Assembly (NCBI GenBank): GCA_900469445.1
Contig: UBXM01000001.1
Span: forward strand, 619,724 to 683,723
Length of the DNA: 64,000 nucleotides
Direction of reading: 5' to 3'
Origin: Hyphomicrobiales bacterium
GTDB lineage: Bacteria; Pseudomonadota; Alphaproteobacteria; Rhizobiales; Rhizobiaceae
Shown: positions 18,548 to 27,598 of the stretch, piece after piece
How the letters are laid out: each line of letters begins with the position of its first letter
Numbering within the stretch: position 1 is the stretch's first letter
Position numbers and translations under genes: made by a program
Notes under the pieces: generated by a model
What the model saw: the letters and a program-made list of their open reading frames with translations, nothing else
Databases searched by the model: none
Told to the model about the DNA's origin: nothing

Positions 18548-18721
18548 TCACATGATCGCACTGCCGGCCATCAGCGCCAGCACCAGGAATATCAGGAAGA
18601 TTGCCAGCGCCAGGAAGAACAGGATCTTGGCGATACCAGCCGTCGCGGCGGAAACGCCCGAGAAGCCGAGGAAGCCCGAAATCAGCGAAATGACGAGGAA
18701 AATGAGAGCCCATTTCAGCAT
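18548..18721 (-). CDS. DUF1328 (YtjA) family small membrane protein
   Basis: 57 residues starting [20 protein letters not shown], with two membrane helices and the small-residue [16 protein letters not shown] linker typical of DUF1328 (PF07043). Function unknown across the family; members are often stress-induced. The start at 18721 fits the family's N-terminus, whereas the longer open frame to 18781 does not. Confidence 0.88.
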   Translation of the reverse strand: MLKWALIFLVISLISGFLGFSGVSAATAGIAKILFFLALAIFLIFLVLALMAGSAIM

Positions 18722-18794
18722 GGATGTGTATCCTTGATTGAGATGGCCGGATAACGTTTTCCAGATGTTCCCGGTTCCCATCCCTGGAACAAAA

Positions 18795-19844
18795 TCAGCC
18801 GAATACGTGCGCTACGCCCGTGACGCCGAGATCGATGTCCTGACCGACGACGAGATCGGTCGAACTCGGTATCTCGATATTGAGGACGACAGTCTCGTCA
18901 TTGCGCAAGCCGATGCGGACATCGCAGGTCGAGCCACGGAAACTTATTTCCATCACACGCCCACGAACGGCCTTTTCATCTGCATCGCTGCCCGGTCCGG
19001 CGACCGTCACCTGTTCCGGCCGCAGCATGATCACCCCCTGCCGCGCGGCCGCGTCGGATATCGCAAGCGGCAACCGGCCCAGCAGGCAGTGGGCATGTCC
19101 GTCCTTCAGGTCGGCCGGCAGGATGATCGCTTCGCCAAGAAAGCTGGCCGTCGCGGGATCCGATGGGCGCGAATAGACGTCGCGCGGCCGGCCGGATTGC
19201 ACCAGCCGCCCTCCCCGCATCACCGCCAACTGGTCGGCGAATGTGAGCGCCTCCGCCTGATCATGGGTGACAAGCAGCGTGGCGATGCCCTCCGCCTTCA
19301 GCACGTCGCCGACTGCCTTGCGCGTCGCGGCCCTCAAGCCCGTATCAAGCGCCGAAAACGGCTCGTCGAGCAGCATCAGCCGCGGCTTACGGGCAAGCGC
19401 GCGGGCCAGCGCCACACGCTGCTGCTGCCCGCCGGAAAGCTCGTCCGGGCGGCGCGACAGCATCGAGCGCTCCAGCCCGACCATTTCCATCAGTTCCGCC
19501 GCTCTTAGCCGCTTTACCGTCTGTTCTTCGGTCATGCCGAAGGTGATATTGCCGGCCACGGACAGATGCGGAAACAGGCACCCGTCCTGTGCGACGATGC
19601 CGATATTGCGCTTGTGGGCAGGCATCGCCGTCATGCCCTCGGCCATCAGGTCACCGCCGATGACGATACGGCCAGCATCGGGCATCTCGAAACCGGCGAT
19701 CAGACGCAACAGAGTGGTCTTGCCGCAACCGGACGGGCCGACGACGACGGTACGGCTGCCACGCTCGACGGCAAGGTCGATCCCGTCGAGAGCCGTTACC
19801 GGCCCGAAACTTTTGCGAAGTGCCTGGATATCTACAAAACTCAT
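18795..19844 (-). CDS. fbpC: Ferric-iron ABC transporter, ATP-binding protein
   Basis: 349 residues with intact nucleotide-binding motifs: Walker [10 protein letters not shown], signature LSGGQQQR, Walker [13 protein letters not shown] and switch THD. The C-terminal ~110 residues form the regulatory (TOBE-like) domain of the FbpC/PotA group. It is last in the fbpA-B-C-type operon and its start overlaps the end of the permease gene by 4 nt. It powers uptake of periplasmic Fe3+ bound by FbpA. Confidence 0.9.
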   Translation of the reverse strand: MSFVDIQALRKSFGPVTALDGIDLAVERGSRTVVVGPSGCGKTTLLRLIAGFEMPDAGRIVIGGDLMAEGMTAMPAHKRNIGIVAQDGCLFPHLSVAGNITFGMTEEQTVKRLRAAELMEMVGLERSMLSRRPDELSGGQQQRVALARALARKPRLMLLDEPFSALDTGLRAATRKAVGDVLKAEGIATLLVTHDQAEALTFADQLAVMRGGRLVQSGRPRDVYSRPSDPATASFLGEAIILPADLKDGHAHCLLGRLPLAISDAAARQGVIMLRPEQVTVAGPGSDADEKAVRGRVMEISFRGSTCDVRIGLRNDETVVLNIEIPSSTDLVVGQDIDLGVTGVAHVFG

Positions 19845-21409
19845 CGGCCGGCGATCTTTTTCGATTGATGGTGGAGAAGCGCCGTCATCGGCAGCGAGAA
19901 CAGGACCATCAGCAGCGCATAGGGTGCAGCGCCTGCATAGTCGATCTCGCTGGTCAGCGCCCAGAAGGCCATGGCAAGGGTGCGGGTGCCGTTCGGCGCC
20001 AGCATCTGCGTTGCGGTCAGTTCGTTCATGATGCCGAGCGACGAAAGCGCCACGGCTGCTGCCGCCCCCGGGGCCGCCAGCCTGACGGTCGTCGACCAGA
20101 GCGCGTTGGCGGGTGAACGCCCGAGGCTCGCCGCCGCCTGTTCAAGTTCCGCCGGCACCTGGGCGATGCTGGAACGAAGGCTGATCAGTGCGCGCGGCAG
20201 GAACATGATGACATAGGCAAGCACGATGGTCGCCACCGTCTGATAGAGCGGCAGAGCCACCCGGACGGTGATCGTCACCAGCGCCAGCGCCACGACCACG
20301 CCCGGCATGGAGCTGGCGAGATAATAACAGCCTTCGATGATCCGGCTTCCGCGGCTTGGGCGGCGGACGGAAAGCCAGGCAATGGGAAGCGCCGCAAGCG
20401 TCGTCGCGATCCCGCCGATCACACAGATGAGAAGCGTCTGGCCGAGCGCCAGCCCGATCTCGTCCATCTGCCAGATGCCGGGACCACCGGCAATCAGCCA
20501 ATGCGACAGCGTGATAGCAGGAATGCCGAGCGCGAAGGCGACGGCAGCCAGCGGCAGGAGCAGCGAGGGATAACGCCAGGCACCAAGCGGGACTTTGCGT
20601 GTCTGCCTTGCCACGCCGGAACCGATGCGGGCATAACGCCGACGGCCTCTCAGTCCGGCATCGAAACCGAGCAGAACGAGGCAGCAGAGCACCAGAACCA
20701 GTGCCAGCATGTTTGCTGCCACACCGTTATAGGTCGACTGGAACTGGTCGACGATCGCCGTGGTGAACGTGTCGAAACGGATCATCGCATAGAGGCCGTA
20801 TTCGGCCAGAAGATGCAGCCCGACCAGCAGCCCGCCTCCCAGGATGGACAGGCGCAACTGCGGCAGCACGACACGGCGAAAGACCGCGCCATCGGAAAGC
20901 CCGAGCGAGGACGCCTGATCTTCGAGCGCTGGATCGAGAAGCCTGAGCGCCGCCGAGATCGGCAGATACAGAAACGGAAAATAGGCGGTGACCGAAATCG
21001 CGATACCCGCCGGCAACCCATGGAAACCCGGCCACATGCCGATCCAGGCATAGGAATGCACGAAGGCCGGAATGGCGAGCGGCGCGACGCAAAGCACCGA
21101 CCACAATCTCGCAAACGGCAGGTCGCTTCGCTCCGTCAGCCAGGCAAGCGCGGTGGCCAGAAGCGTGGCGAGCGGCACCGTGAACAGCACCAGCAGCAAC
21201 GTATTCGTCATCAGCTCGCCGACACGCGAGCGGAAAATCAGCTTCGAAGCCGTCTCCCACCCGGTCGCGGCAGTCGCCCAGAACACGAAACCAAGCGGCA
21301 GAAGCGCGAAAACAGCAATCACGATGGCGAGGGCAAACGTCCCGCGCGTTCCCGACCCGAAACGGGGAAACGACACGGAGAGAGGCTTGCTGTCGGCGAA
21401 AGACGTCAT
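19841..21409 (-). CDS. fbpB: Ferric-iron ABC transporter, double permease
   Basis: 522 residues with about 12 membrane segments arranged as two tandem permease halves, as in FbpB/SfuB/HitB. Each half carries an EAA-type cytoplasmic loop: [20 protein letters not shown] in the first half and [18 protein letters not shown] in the second. It couples to the ATPase encoded immediately downstream. The 99-nt gap upstream holds a hairpin that may protect or limit the transcript beyond fbpA. Confidence 0.92.
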   Translation of the reverse strand: MTSFADSKPLSVSFPRFGSGTRGTFALAIVIAVFALLPLGFVFWATAATGWETASKLIFRSRVGELMTNTLLLVLFTVPLATLLATALAWLTERSDLPFARLWSVLCVAPLAIPAFVHSYAWIGMWPGFHGLPAGIAISVTAYFPFLYLPISAALRLLDPALEDQASSLGLSDGAVFRRVVLPQLRLSILGGGLLVGLHLLAEYGLYAMIRFDTFTTAIVDQFQSTYNGVAANMLALVLVLCCLVLLGFDAGLRGRRRYARIGSGVARQTRKVPLGAWRYPSLLLPLAAVAFALGIPAITLSHWLIAGGPGIWQMDEIGLALGQTLLICVIGGIATTLAALPIAWLSVRRPSRGSRIIEGCYYLASSMPGVVVALALVTITVRVALPLYQTVATIVLAYVIMFLPRALISLRSSIAQVPAELEQAAASLGRSPANALWSTTVRLAAPGAAAAVALSSLGIMNELTATQMLAPNGTRTLAMAFWALTSEIDYAGAAPYALLMVLFSLPMTALLHHQSKKIAGR

Positions 21410-21427
21410 GGACTACCCGAAAATGAC

Positions 21428-21457
21428 GAGACACCGCAGACATTCCTGCGATGTCTC
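21428..21457 (-). terminator. Intra-operon hairpin between fbpA and fbpB
   Basis: Stem GAGACA-CGCAG / CTGCG-TGTCTC with one A-C mismatch and a 6-nt loop. There is no T-run, so it is more likely a 3'-end stabiliser or partial attenuator that keeps the binding-protein transcript in excess, a common arrangement in ABC operons. Confidence 0.55.
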
Positions 21458-21508
21458 CATTTAACTGGAATCATATCCTCATGAAAGGAGGCAGGATCAG
21501 AGCTGTCG

Positions 21509-22519
21509 TTAGAGGATGCCGGCTGCGGTCAGCATATCGGTGACCTTGGCATTGTTGAGCTCGGTCGGTTCGACCTTCGGAGCCTGCAGATCCGCGAGCG
21601 GAACCAGCGCCTTGTTGGAGGCCTCGTCCTTGCCGACCGCATATTCGAACGAGGTGCCGTCACGTAGGATTTTCTGGCCGCCCTTGCCGGCAACCCATTT
21701 CAGGAAAGCCTGCGCCTGCTCCTTGTGTTTCGACGAGGCAAGAATGCCGCCACCGGAGATCGAGACGAATGCGCCCGGATCCTGGTTCTTGAAATAGTGC
21801 AGCGAGACGTTCTTGCTGTTTTCGCCGGTCTTCGCCTGATCGCCGAAATAGTAATAGTGGTAGATGACAGCGTCTTCGATCTGGCCGGCATTGACCGCCT
21901 TCATCGCGGTCGAATTGCCGCGGATCGCGGTGAAATTTTCCTTCATGCCCTTCAGCCATGCGGCGGTCTGCTCCTCGCCCTTCAGCTGCAGCAGAGCACC
22001 GACGATCGCCTGGAAATCGGCGCCCGACGGAGACGCGGCCCAACGGCCCTTCCATTCAGGCTTGGCAAGATCCAGCATCGACTTCGGCAGCTTGTCTTCG
22101 GTAAGCTTCGTCTTGTCATAGGCGAAAACGGTGGAGCGTGCCGCAATACCCGTCCAGTGGCCGTTCGCCGGGCGGAACTGTTCCGGCACCTGATCGAGCG
22201 TTGTCTTGTCGACCGGTTCGAACAGACCCTTGCCGTCGACCAGCGCCATGGCCGGCGAGTTTTCCGTGAGGAAGACGTCGGCAGGCGAGTTTGCACCTTC
22301 CTGAACGATCTGGTTTGCGATCTCCATGTCCGAACCGTTACGGATCGTCACGACGATGCCGGTCTCTTCGGTGAACGCGTCCACCCATTCCTTCGTCAGC
22401 CCTTCATGCTGGGCATTGTAGATGGTGAGGCTGTCTGCCACCTGGGCCGATGCCGGCGTGGAAAGAGCGAGAACGGAAACAGCAAGCGCTACGCTGGCCA
22501 GCAGGGAAGAAGTTTTCAA
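21509..22519 (-). CDS. fbpA: Ferric-iron ABC transporter, periplasmic binding protein
   Basis: 336 residues if translation starts at TTG 22519, which has GGAGG five nt upstream and yields a clean Sec signal (MKTSSLLASVALAVSVLALS, cut after ASA). The mature part starts DSLTIYNAQHEGLTKEW, and a paired-tyrosine region (VIYHYYYFGDQ) resembles the ferric ligand tyrosines of FbpA/FutA-type proteins. It captures Fe3+ in the periplasm for FbpB-FbpC. The longer frame to 22609 would bury the signal peptide and is rejected. Confidence 0.9.
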   Translation of the reverse strand: MKTSSLLASVALAVSVLALSTPASAQVADSLTIYNAQHEGLTKEWVDAFTEETGIVVTIRNGSDMEIANQIVQEGANSPADVFLTENSPAMALVDGKGLFEPVDKTTLDQVPEQFRPANGHWTGIAARSTVFAYDKTKLTEDKLPKSMLDLAKPEWKGRWAASPSGADFQAIVGALLQLKGEEQTAAWLKGMKENFTAIRGNSTAMKAVNAGQIEDAVIYHYYYFGDQAKTGENSKNVSLHYFKNQDPGAFVSISGGGILASSKHKEQAQAFLKWVAGKGGQKILRDGTSFEYAVGKDEASNKALVPLADLQAPKVEPTELNNAKVTDMLTAAGIL

Positions 22520-22617
22520 GATCGCCTCCGCGAATGATTTGATGAAGGCCCGACCGGAACCGGCAAGCCAAAATCGACCGCTCTCCAGCAGCCGACAGCA
22601 TGTAAACACGAGACCCG

Positions 22618-22636
22618 AAAAAATATTCGATTTTTT
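22618..22636. promoter_or_regulatory. AT-rich palindrome between fbpA and the ECF sigma gene
   Basis: AAAAAAT-ATTCG-ATTTTTT forms a perfect inverted repeat midway between two divergent starts. It could be an operator for one or both, possibly iron-related given fbpA, but it does not match the Irr box as I remember it, and a RirA site is not clear. Confidence 0.35.
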
Positions 22637-22689
22637 TACTCATCTTTTTTCGCTTCCTCTGGACGAAGGTCGATACTCGGCGCTAAGCG

Positions 22690-23259
22690 ATGCAAAACCG
22701 CCTTTTTCAACGGCACGTCACGGAGGCTGCCATCGCCAGCGAACAGGAAATCAGGACAGGCCTCAGCCAGTACCTGGCCCGGCTGTGGCGTTATGGGCTG
22801 ATGCTCTCGCATCACCGCGACACCGCCGATGACCTCGTCCAGGCGACATGTTTGCGCGCGCTCGAACGCGCCGGACAATTCGCCTCCGGCACGCGTCTGG
22901 ACCACTGGCTTTTCTCCATCCTGCATTCGATCTGGCTGAACGAAGTGCGCTCCCGCAGGGTGCGCGAGGGCCAGGGTTTTGTCGAAGCCGACGAAGCCCT
23001 CACCTTCGATGGTGCGGCAAAAACCGAAACCCATATCCTTGCAATTCAGGTTATGAACCACGTCCATGCGCTGCCCGAAGCACAGCGATCCGCCGTATTC
23101 CTGTGTTATGTCGAGGGCCTGTCCTACCGTGAAGTGTCGGAAGTGATGCAGATCCCAATCGGCACCGTGATGAGCCGGCTGGCAGCGGCCCGCGCACGGA
23201 TTGCCGAAGTCACCGGGCCGAAGCCGGTCGGCTTCTCCTCGCGGGAGAAGGTGAAATGA
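22690..23259 (+). CDS. ECF sigma factor
   Basis: 189 residues. Region 2 (RYGLMLSHHRDTADDLVQAT through the aromatic DHWLFSILHSIWLNE) and region 4 (LPEAQRSAVFLCYVEGLSYREVSEVMQ, IPIGTVMSRLAAARARI) are both clear. It directs RNA polymerase to a small regulon, unknown here. The downstream gene overlaps by 4 nt (ATGA) and encodes its likely anti-sigma factor, so the pair is translationally coupled. Divergent from the fbp operon. Confidence 0.93.
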   Translation: MQNRLFQRHVTEAAIASEQEIRTGLSQYLARLWRYGLMLSHHRDTADDLVQATCLRALERAGQFASGTRLDHWLFSILHSIWLNEVRSRRVREGQGFVEADEALTFDGAAKTETHILAIQVMNHVHALPEAQRSAVFLCYVEGLSYREVSEVMQIPIGTVMSRLAAARARIAEVTGPKPVGFSSREKVK

Positions 23260-24074
23260 CCATGCGCCCTACCGACGAAATGCTGACGGCCTATCTCGAC
23301 GGCGAACTCGGCCCCGAAGAACGAGCCGCGCTGGAAGCCACGGTCGCCGCCGATCATGGTGCCTCGACCCGCCTTGAATTCCTGAGCCACGGCAATCTGG
23401 CCTATGCCGAAGCCTTTGTCCCAATGCTCGATGAAGCCCCGCGCGAAAAGCTCGAAGCCATGCTGAAGGCTCTACCATCGCCCCAGATTGTTCCGGCAAA
23501 CGGATCACCCGCCCAGTCTACTTCCCGCATCGGCCGCCGCGGCCTGATTGCCGCCGCGATCGGCTGTCTCGTCGTCGGCGTTGTCGCCGACCGCGCATTC
23601 ATCGCCCTCCAATCCTCGCTGACGCAGGACGATGAAGACGCGGCGCTGCGTGCTGAAGTCGCAGAATATCTGGCGCTCTATACGGCCGACTCGTTGCTTC
23701 ATGCCTCGACCGATGCGAGCGAACGCGAGGCACAGCTGCAGTTTGCGGGTCAAAGGCTTGGCTTAGCCCTCGATCCCTTCGCCATGAACCTTGGCGATCT
23801 GCAGATGCGCCGAACGCAGCTGCTCGAATATGACGGCAAACCGCTCGGCCAGATCCTCTATCTTGATCCCGCGCATGGTCCGGTCGCGCTCTGCATCATC
23901 GCCGCCTCATCCGGTGCAAAACCGATGCAGCGCGAACGGCGCAGCGGGCTAAACCTGATCTACTGGGCGAGCGAGAGCCACAGCTTCGTCATGGCCGCCC
24001 GCAATCCGATGGAAGACCTGAAGGCACGCGCCGATGAAATCCGTGACCAGCTTACGGATCGCAATCAGGCCTGA
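23256..24074 (+). CDS. Membrane anti-sigma factor
   Basis: 272 residues. The N-terminal ~70 residues (DEMLTAYLDGELGPEERAAL) match the anti-sigma domain that clamps ECF factors, but the HxxxCxxC zinc motif of ZAS proteins is absent. One membrane helix follows (about residues 96-117, LIAAAIGCLVVGVVADRAFI), then a ~155-residue periplasmic domain ending in FVMAARNPMEDLKARADEIR, which may sense the signal. A DUF-type anti-sigma family is likely; the inducing stress is unknown. Confidence 0.82.
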   Translation: MTMRPTDEMLTAYLDGELGPEERAALEATVAADHGASTRLEFLSHGNLAYAEAFVPMLDEAPREKLEAMLKALPSPQIVPANGSPAQSTSRIGRRGLIAAAIGCLVVGVVADRAFIALQSSLTQDDEDAALRAEVAEYLALYTADSLLHASTDASEREAQLQFAGQRLGLALDPFAMNLGDLQMRRTQLLEYDGKPLGQILYLDPAHGPVALCIIAASSGAKPMQRERRSGLNLIYWASESHSFVMAARNPMEDLKARADEIRDQLTDRNQA

Positions 24075-24144
24075 GGCCATATGCCTGTTCCCGAGCGAAT
24101 CAGTTACAGCTAACGAACACATCGGGAACAACGCGCGGAATTTG

Positions 24145-26214
24145 ATGTCGGTCGCCTATCTGGAAAAATTGAATGACGCCCAGCGTCGCGCGGTGGAGCA
24201 TGGCTCCGAAGTGCCGAATGGCGGCCCTGCAGGACCGCTCCTCGTCATCGCAGGCGCCGGCTCCGGCAAGACCAATACGCTCGCCCATCGTGTCGCGCAT
24301 CTGATCGTCTCCGGCGCCGATCCGCGGCGCATCCTGCTGATGACCTTTTCCCGCCGCGCGGCTACCGAAATGGGCCGCCGTGTCGAGCGCATCTGCAAGC
24401 AGGTTCTTGGCCCCAATGCCGGTATCATGACCGATGCGCTGGCCTGGGCCGGAACCTTCCACGGCATCGGCTCGCGGCTCCTGCGCATCTACGCCTACCA
24501 GATTGGCCTCGACCCGGATTTCACCATCCATGACCGGGAAGATTCTGCCGACCTGATGAACCTTGTCCGCCACGATCTCGGCTTCTCCAAGATGGAAAGC
24601 CGCTTCCCGACCAAGGGCACATGCCTCGCCATCTATTCGCGCGCCGTCAATTCCGAAACGCCGCTGGATGAGGTGCTGAAGGCCTCGTTCCCCTGGTGCC
24701 AGGCCTGGGAAAAACAGCTGCGCGAGCTCTTCGCATCCTATGTGGAGGCCAAGCAGACCCAGAACGTCCTCGATTACGACGATCTTCTGCTCTACTGGGC
24801 GCAGATGATGAGCGAACCGTCTATCGCCGAAGATGTCGGCGCCCGTTTCGATCATGTCATGGTCGACGAATATCAGGACACCAATCGGCTGCAATCCTCG
24901 ATCCTGATGGGCATGAAACCCGGTGGTCGCGGGCTTACCGTCGTTGGTGACGATGCGCAGTCGATCTATTCGTTCCGCGCTGCCACGATCCGCAACATCC
25001 TCGATTTCCCGAACACGTTCGATCCGCCAGCCAATATCGTCACGCTCGACCGCAATTACCGTTCGACCAATACGATCCTCGCCGCCGCAAACGGCGTGAT
25101 CGAACTTGCCCGCGAGCGCTTCACCAAGAACCTCTGGACCGACCGCCAGTCGGAAGAGCGCCCGAGGCTCGTCGCCGTCAAGGACGAGAACGAACAGGCC
25201 AATTACATCGTCGAAAAGGTGCTGGAGAACCGCGAGACCGGCATGACGCTGAAGAGCCAGGCAGTGCTGTTTCGCGCCTCGCACCATTCCGGCCCGCTGG
25301 AAGTGGAACTCACCCGCCGCAACATCCCCTTCGTAAAATTCGGCGGCCTGAAATTCCTCGACAGTGCGCATGTGAAGGACATGCTTGCGGCTCTGCGCTT
25401 CGCCCAGAACCCGCGTGATCGTGTCGCCGGTTTCCGCCTGATGCAGCTGATCCCGGGCATCGGTCCGCAGACGGCCGGCAAAATCCTCGATGCAATCGCG
25501 ACCGATCCCGAGCCGCTGGCAGCGTTGCAGGAAATCCCCGCCCCACCACGCTCCGGTGCCGACTGGCCGGCCTTTATCGAGATGCTGACCGCTATCCGCA
25601 AAAACGATGGCTGGCCGGCAGAGATCGGCACCGCCCGCGAATGGTACCAGCCGCATCTGGAGCGCGTCCATGAAGACGCTGAAACCCGCAAGGCCGACCT
25701 TCTGCAGCTCGAACAGATCGCCTCCGGTTATACGTCACGCGAACGTTTCCTCACGGAACTGACGCTCGACCCGCCGGATGCGACCAGCGATCAGGCCGGC
25801 GTGCCGCTGCTTGACGAGGATTACATGATCCTCTCGACCATCCATTCGGCCAAGGGCCAGGAATGGCGTTCGGTCTTCCTTCTGAATTGCGTCGACGGCT
25901 GCATCCCGTCCGATCTCGGTGTCGGCTCGACTGCCGAGATCGAGGAGGAACGCCGGCTTCTCTACGTGGCGATGACCCGCGCCAAGGATCATCTCCACGT
26001 CATCACGCCGCAACGCTTCTTCGTCCATGGCCAGCATTCGCAGGGCGACCGCCATGTCTATGCCGCCCGCACCCGCTTCATCCCGGCAACGCTGCTGCAG
26101 TTCTTTGAGACATCCGCCTGGCCGGTCGTCGCCCCCATGTCAGATGCAGAGCGGCAACATCGCCAGCAGGTGCGCATCGACGTCACCGCCCGCATGCGCG
26201 GCATGTGGCGTTAG
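24145..26214 (+). CDS. ATP-dependent DNA helicase, UvrD/PcrA/Rep family
   Basis: 689 residues from ATG 24145 (MSVAYLEKLNDAQRRAVEH). SF1A motifs in order: Q-motif LNDAQRRAV, motif I AGAGSGKTN, motif Ia LMTFSRRAA, motif II VMVDEYQDTN, motif III VVGDDAQSIYSFR, motif IV NYRST, and motif V/VI LSTIHSAKGQEW and RRLLYVAMTRAKDHL. A 3'-5' helicase for repair or replication restart. It is shorter than classical UvrD by about 30-40 residues and lacks an extended C-terminal domain, so it is likely the second UvrD-like helicase found in many alphaproteobacteria rather than UvrD itself. It converges with the DUF308 gene, the stop codons overlapping. Confidence 0.9.
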   Translation: MSVAYLEKLNDAQRRAVEHGSEVPNGGPAGPLLVIAGAGSGKTNTLAHRVAHLIVSGADPRRILLMTFSRRAATEMGRRVERICKQVLGPNAGIMTDALAWAGTFHGIGSRLLRIYAYQIGLDPDFTIHDREDSADLMNLVRHDLGFSKMESRFPTKGTCLAIYSRAVNSETPLDEVLKASFPWCQAWEKQLRELFASYVEAKQTQNVLDYDDLLLYWAQMMSEPSIAEDVGARFDHVMVDEYQDTNRLQSSILMGMKPGGRGLTVVGDDAQSIYSFRAATIRNILDFPNTFDPPANIVTLDRNYRSTNTILAAANGVIELARERFTKNLWTDRQSEERPRLVAVKDENEQANYIVEKVLENRETGMTLKSQAVLFRASHHSGPLEVELTRRNIPFVKFGGLKFLDSAHVKDMLAALRFAQNPRDRVAGFRLMQLIPGIGPQTAGKILDAIATDPEPLAALQEIPAPPRSGADWPAFIEMLTAIRKNDGWPAEIGTAREWYQPHLERVHEDAETRKADLLQLEQIASGYTSRERFLTELTLDPPDATSDQAGVPLLDEDYMILSTIHSAKGQEWRSVFLLNCVDGCIPSDLGVGSTAEIEEERRLLYVAMTRAKDHLHVITPQRFFVHGQHSQGDRHVYAARTRFIPATLLQFFETSAWPVVAPMSDAERQHRQQVRIDVTARMRGMWR

Positions 26215-26768
26215 GCTTTTGCGCTCCGATAAGCCGTGACCGTCAGCCACAGTCCGGACAGCAGGAAGTAGAAAGCGCCGAAGCCGACATAGGGCACGAT
26301 ATCGACAATGGTCGGCATGACGTCGCCGACGGAGCGGCTGATCATGAAGCCGCCTGCGAGCGTCGATTGCGCTCCGCTCAGGATCATCACCCATTGCGCG
26401 CCATAAGAACGCCAGCGCCGCAGGCCGGTATAAAGCTGCAGCAACCCGGACAGGATGGCCCACACGCCGAAGACAGCCAGCACAGCATAGCTGCTCTGCA
26501 TCACGGCAATGATCACGATCGCCGTCATCACGGTACTCGCAATGACATTCAGCATCTGCGATCGATTTGCCGCAAGCCCGCCATTGGCACGCGCATCCGC
26601 GAGATTAGCGATGGCATCCCAGGCTGGGTAGATCACCAGAAGCAGCGACATGATCGCAGTCTGGTTTTGCGAAAGGATCGCCGCCGCGATCCACGCCACG
26701 GAGAAAGTTGCACGCACAAGATAATAGGACCGCAGCCAGGACGACTGCGCTGGTGATTGAACAGACAT
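26211..26768 (-). CDS. DUF308 / HdeD-like membrane protein
   Basis: 185 residues with about six membrane helices and a pattern of small residues and tryptophans resembling the HdeD/DUF308 family; the function of that family is unclear, with a link to acid stress in enterobacteria. It is divergent from a TetR gene, and a perfect palindrome lies 24-41 nt upstream of its start codon, so it is the probable target of that repressor. Confidence 0.7.
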   Translation of the reverse strand: MSVQSPAQSSWLRSYYLVRATFSVAWIAAAILSQNQTAIMSLLLVIYPAWDAIANLADARANGGLAANRSQMLNVIASTVMTAIVIIAVMQSSYAVLAVFGVWAILSGLLQLYTGLRRWRSYGAQWVMILSGAQSTLAGGFMISRSVGDVMPTIVDIVPYVGFGAFYFLLSGLWLTVTAYRSAKA

Positions 26769-26791
26769 GACAAGATCCTTATTTCAATTGC

Positions 26792-26809
26792 CTACCTACT
26801 AATAGGTAG
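26792..26809. promoter_or_regulatory. TetR operator-like palindrome, DUF308 side
   Basis: CTACCTA-CTAA-TAGGTAG, a perfect 7-bp inverted repeat with 4-nt spacer, in the divergent promoter region of the DUF308 and TetR genes. It sits where a repressor would block DUF308 transcription. A degenerate copy lies in front of tetR. Confidence 0.7.
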
Positions 26810-26884
26810 ATTCAAATTCATTGGTCAACTACTCTGCCCTCACAAGTTCGGGAGCGGCACCGGATATGAATATTGACGCCCTTC

Positions 26885-26902
26885 CTACCGGCAGATAGGC
26901 AA
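26885..26902. promoter_or_regulatory. Second TetR operator-like site, tetR side
   Basis: CTACCGGCAGATAGGCAA shares 12 of 18 positions with the perfect palindrome 93 nt away, keeping CTACC and ATAGG. It ends just before the tetR ribosome binding site, as expected for autorepression. Confidence 0.5.
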
Positions 26903-26908
26903 CAGGAC

Positions 26909-27481
26909 ATGGAACAGACGACCTCGGAAAAAATCCTGGACGTGGCACAGACGCTGGTTGTCGCGGGCGGCTATAACGGTTTCAGTTATGCCGACATTTC
27001 GGAAGCCATCGGTATCCGAAAGGCGAGCATTCACCACCATTTCCCCACCAAGGCGCAGCTCGTATCCGTTCTGCTGCAGCGATATGCGAAACAGGCGGAA
27101 GACGGGCTGAACGCCGTATCCGCCAATGTCTCAAATCCTGTCGACAGGCTGCAGGCCTATTTCGGCCACTGGCAGTCATGCATCACTCAGACTTCGGAAC
27201 CGTTCTGCGTCTGCGCCATGCTGGCAAGCGAAATAGAGCTTCTGCCGGAAGAGGTCGCCGCGCATGTCAGGCGGCATTTCGAAAATCTGAGCCGTTGGCT
27301 GGCCTCCACCCTGACGCAGGGTGTCAAACAAGGTCAGTTCAGGTTGAGCGTCGCAGCGGAGGAAGAGGCGCAGATACTGATGGCATCCGTCCACGGCGCA
27401 ATGCTTTCCGCGCGGGCGTTCGGCAGGCCTGAGATTTTTGCCGCGATCGTCGGTCCACAGCTGGGACGCCTCTCGCCGTAA
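26909..27481 (+). CDS. TetR-family transcriptional repressor
   Basis: 190 residues from ATG 26909 (MEQTTSEKILDVAQTLVVAG), which has AGGA upstream; an in-frame TTG at 26873 would place the operator-like site inside the gene. The helix-turn-helix reads YADISEAIGIRKASIHHHFPTK, and the C-terminal ligand-binding domain resembles the group that includes AcrR-like regulators of YcdC type. It probably represses itself and the DUF308 gene through the two palindromes. Ligand unknown. Confidence 0.9.
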   Translation: MEQTTSEKILDVAQTLVVAGGYNGFSYADISEAIGIRKASIHHHFPTKAQLVSVLLQRYAKQAEDGLNAVSANVSNPVDRLQAYFGHWQSCITQTSEPFCVCAMLASEIELLPEEVAAHVRRHFENLSRWLASTLTQGVKQGQFRLSVAAEEEAQILMASVHGAMLSARAFGRPEIFAAIVGPQLGRLSP

Positions 27482-27598
27482 TGCATGACACGGCACCCTG
27501 ACGCGGCGCGCCCTCTGTGGCGATAAGGCCATTTCCATTACCGCCCGAAACACGATAGGGCATTGCCGGACTTGGCATACCGCATGAGGAGAGACGGG

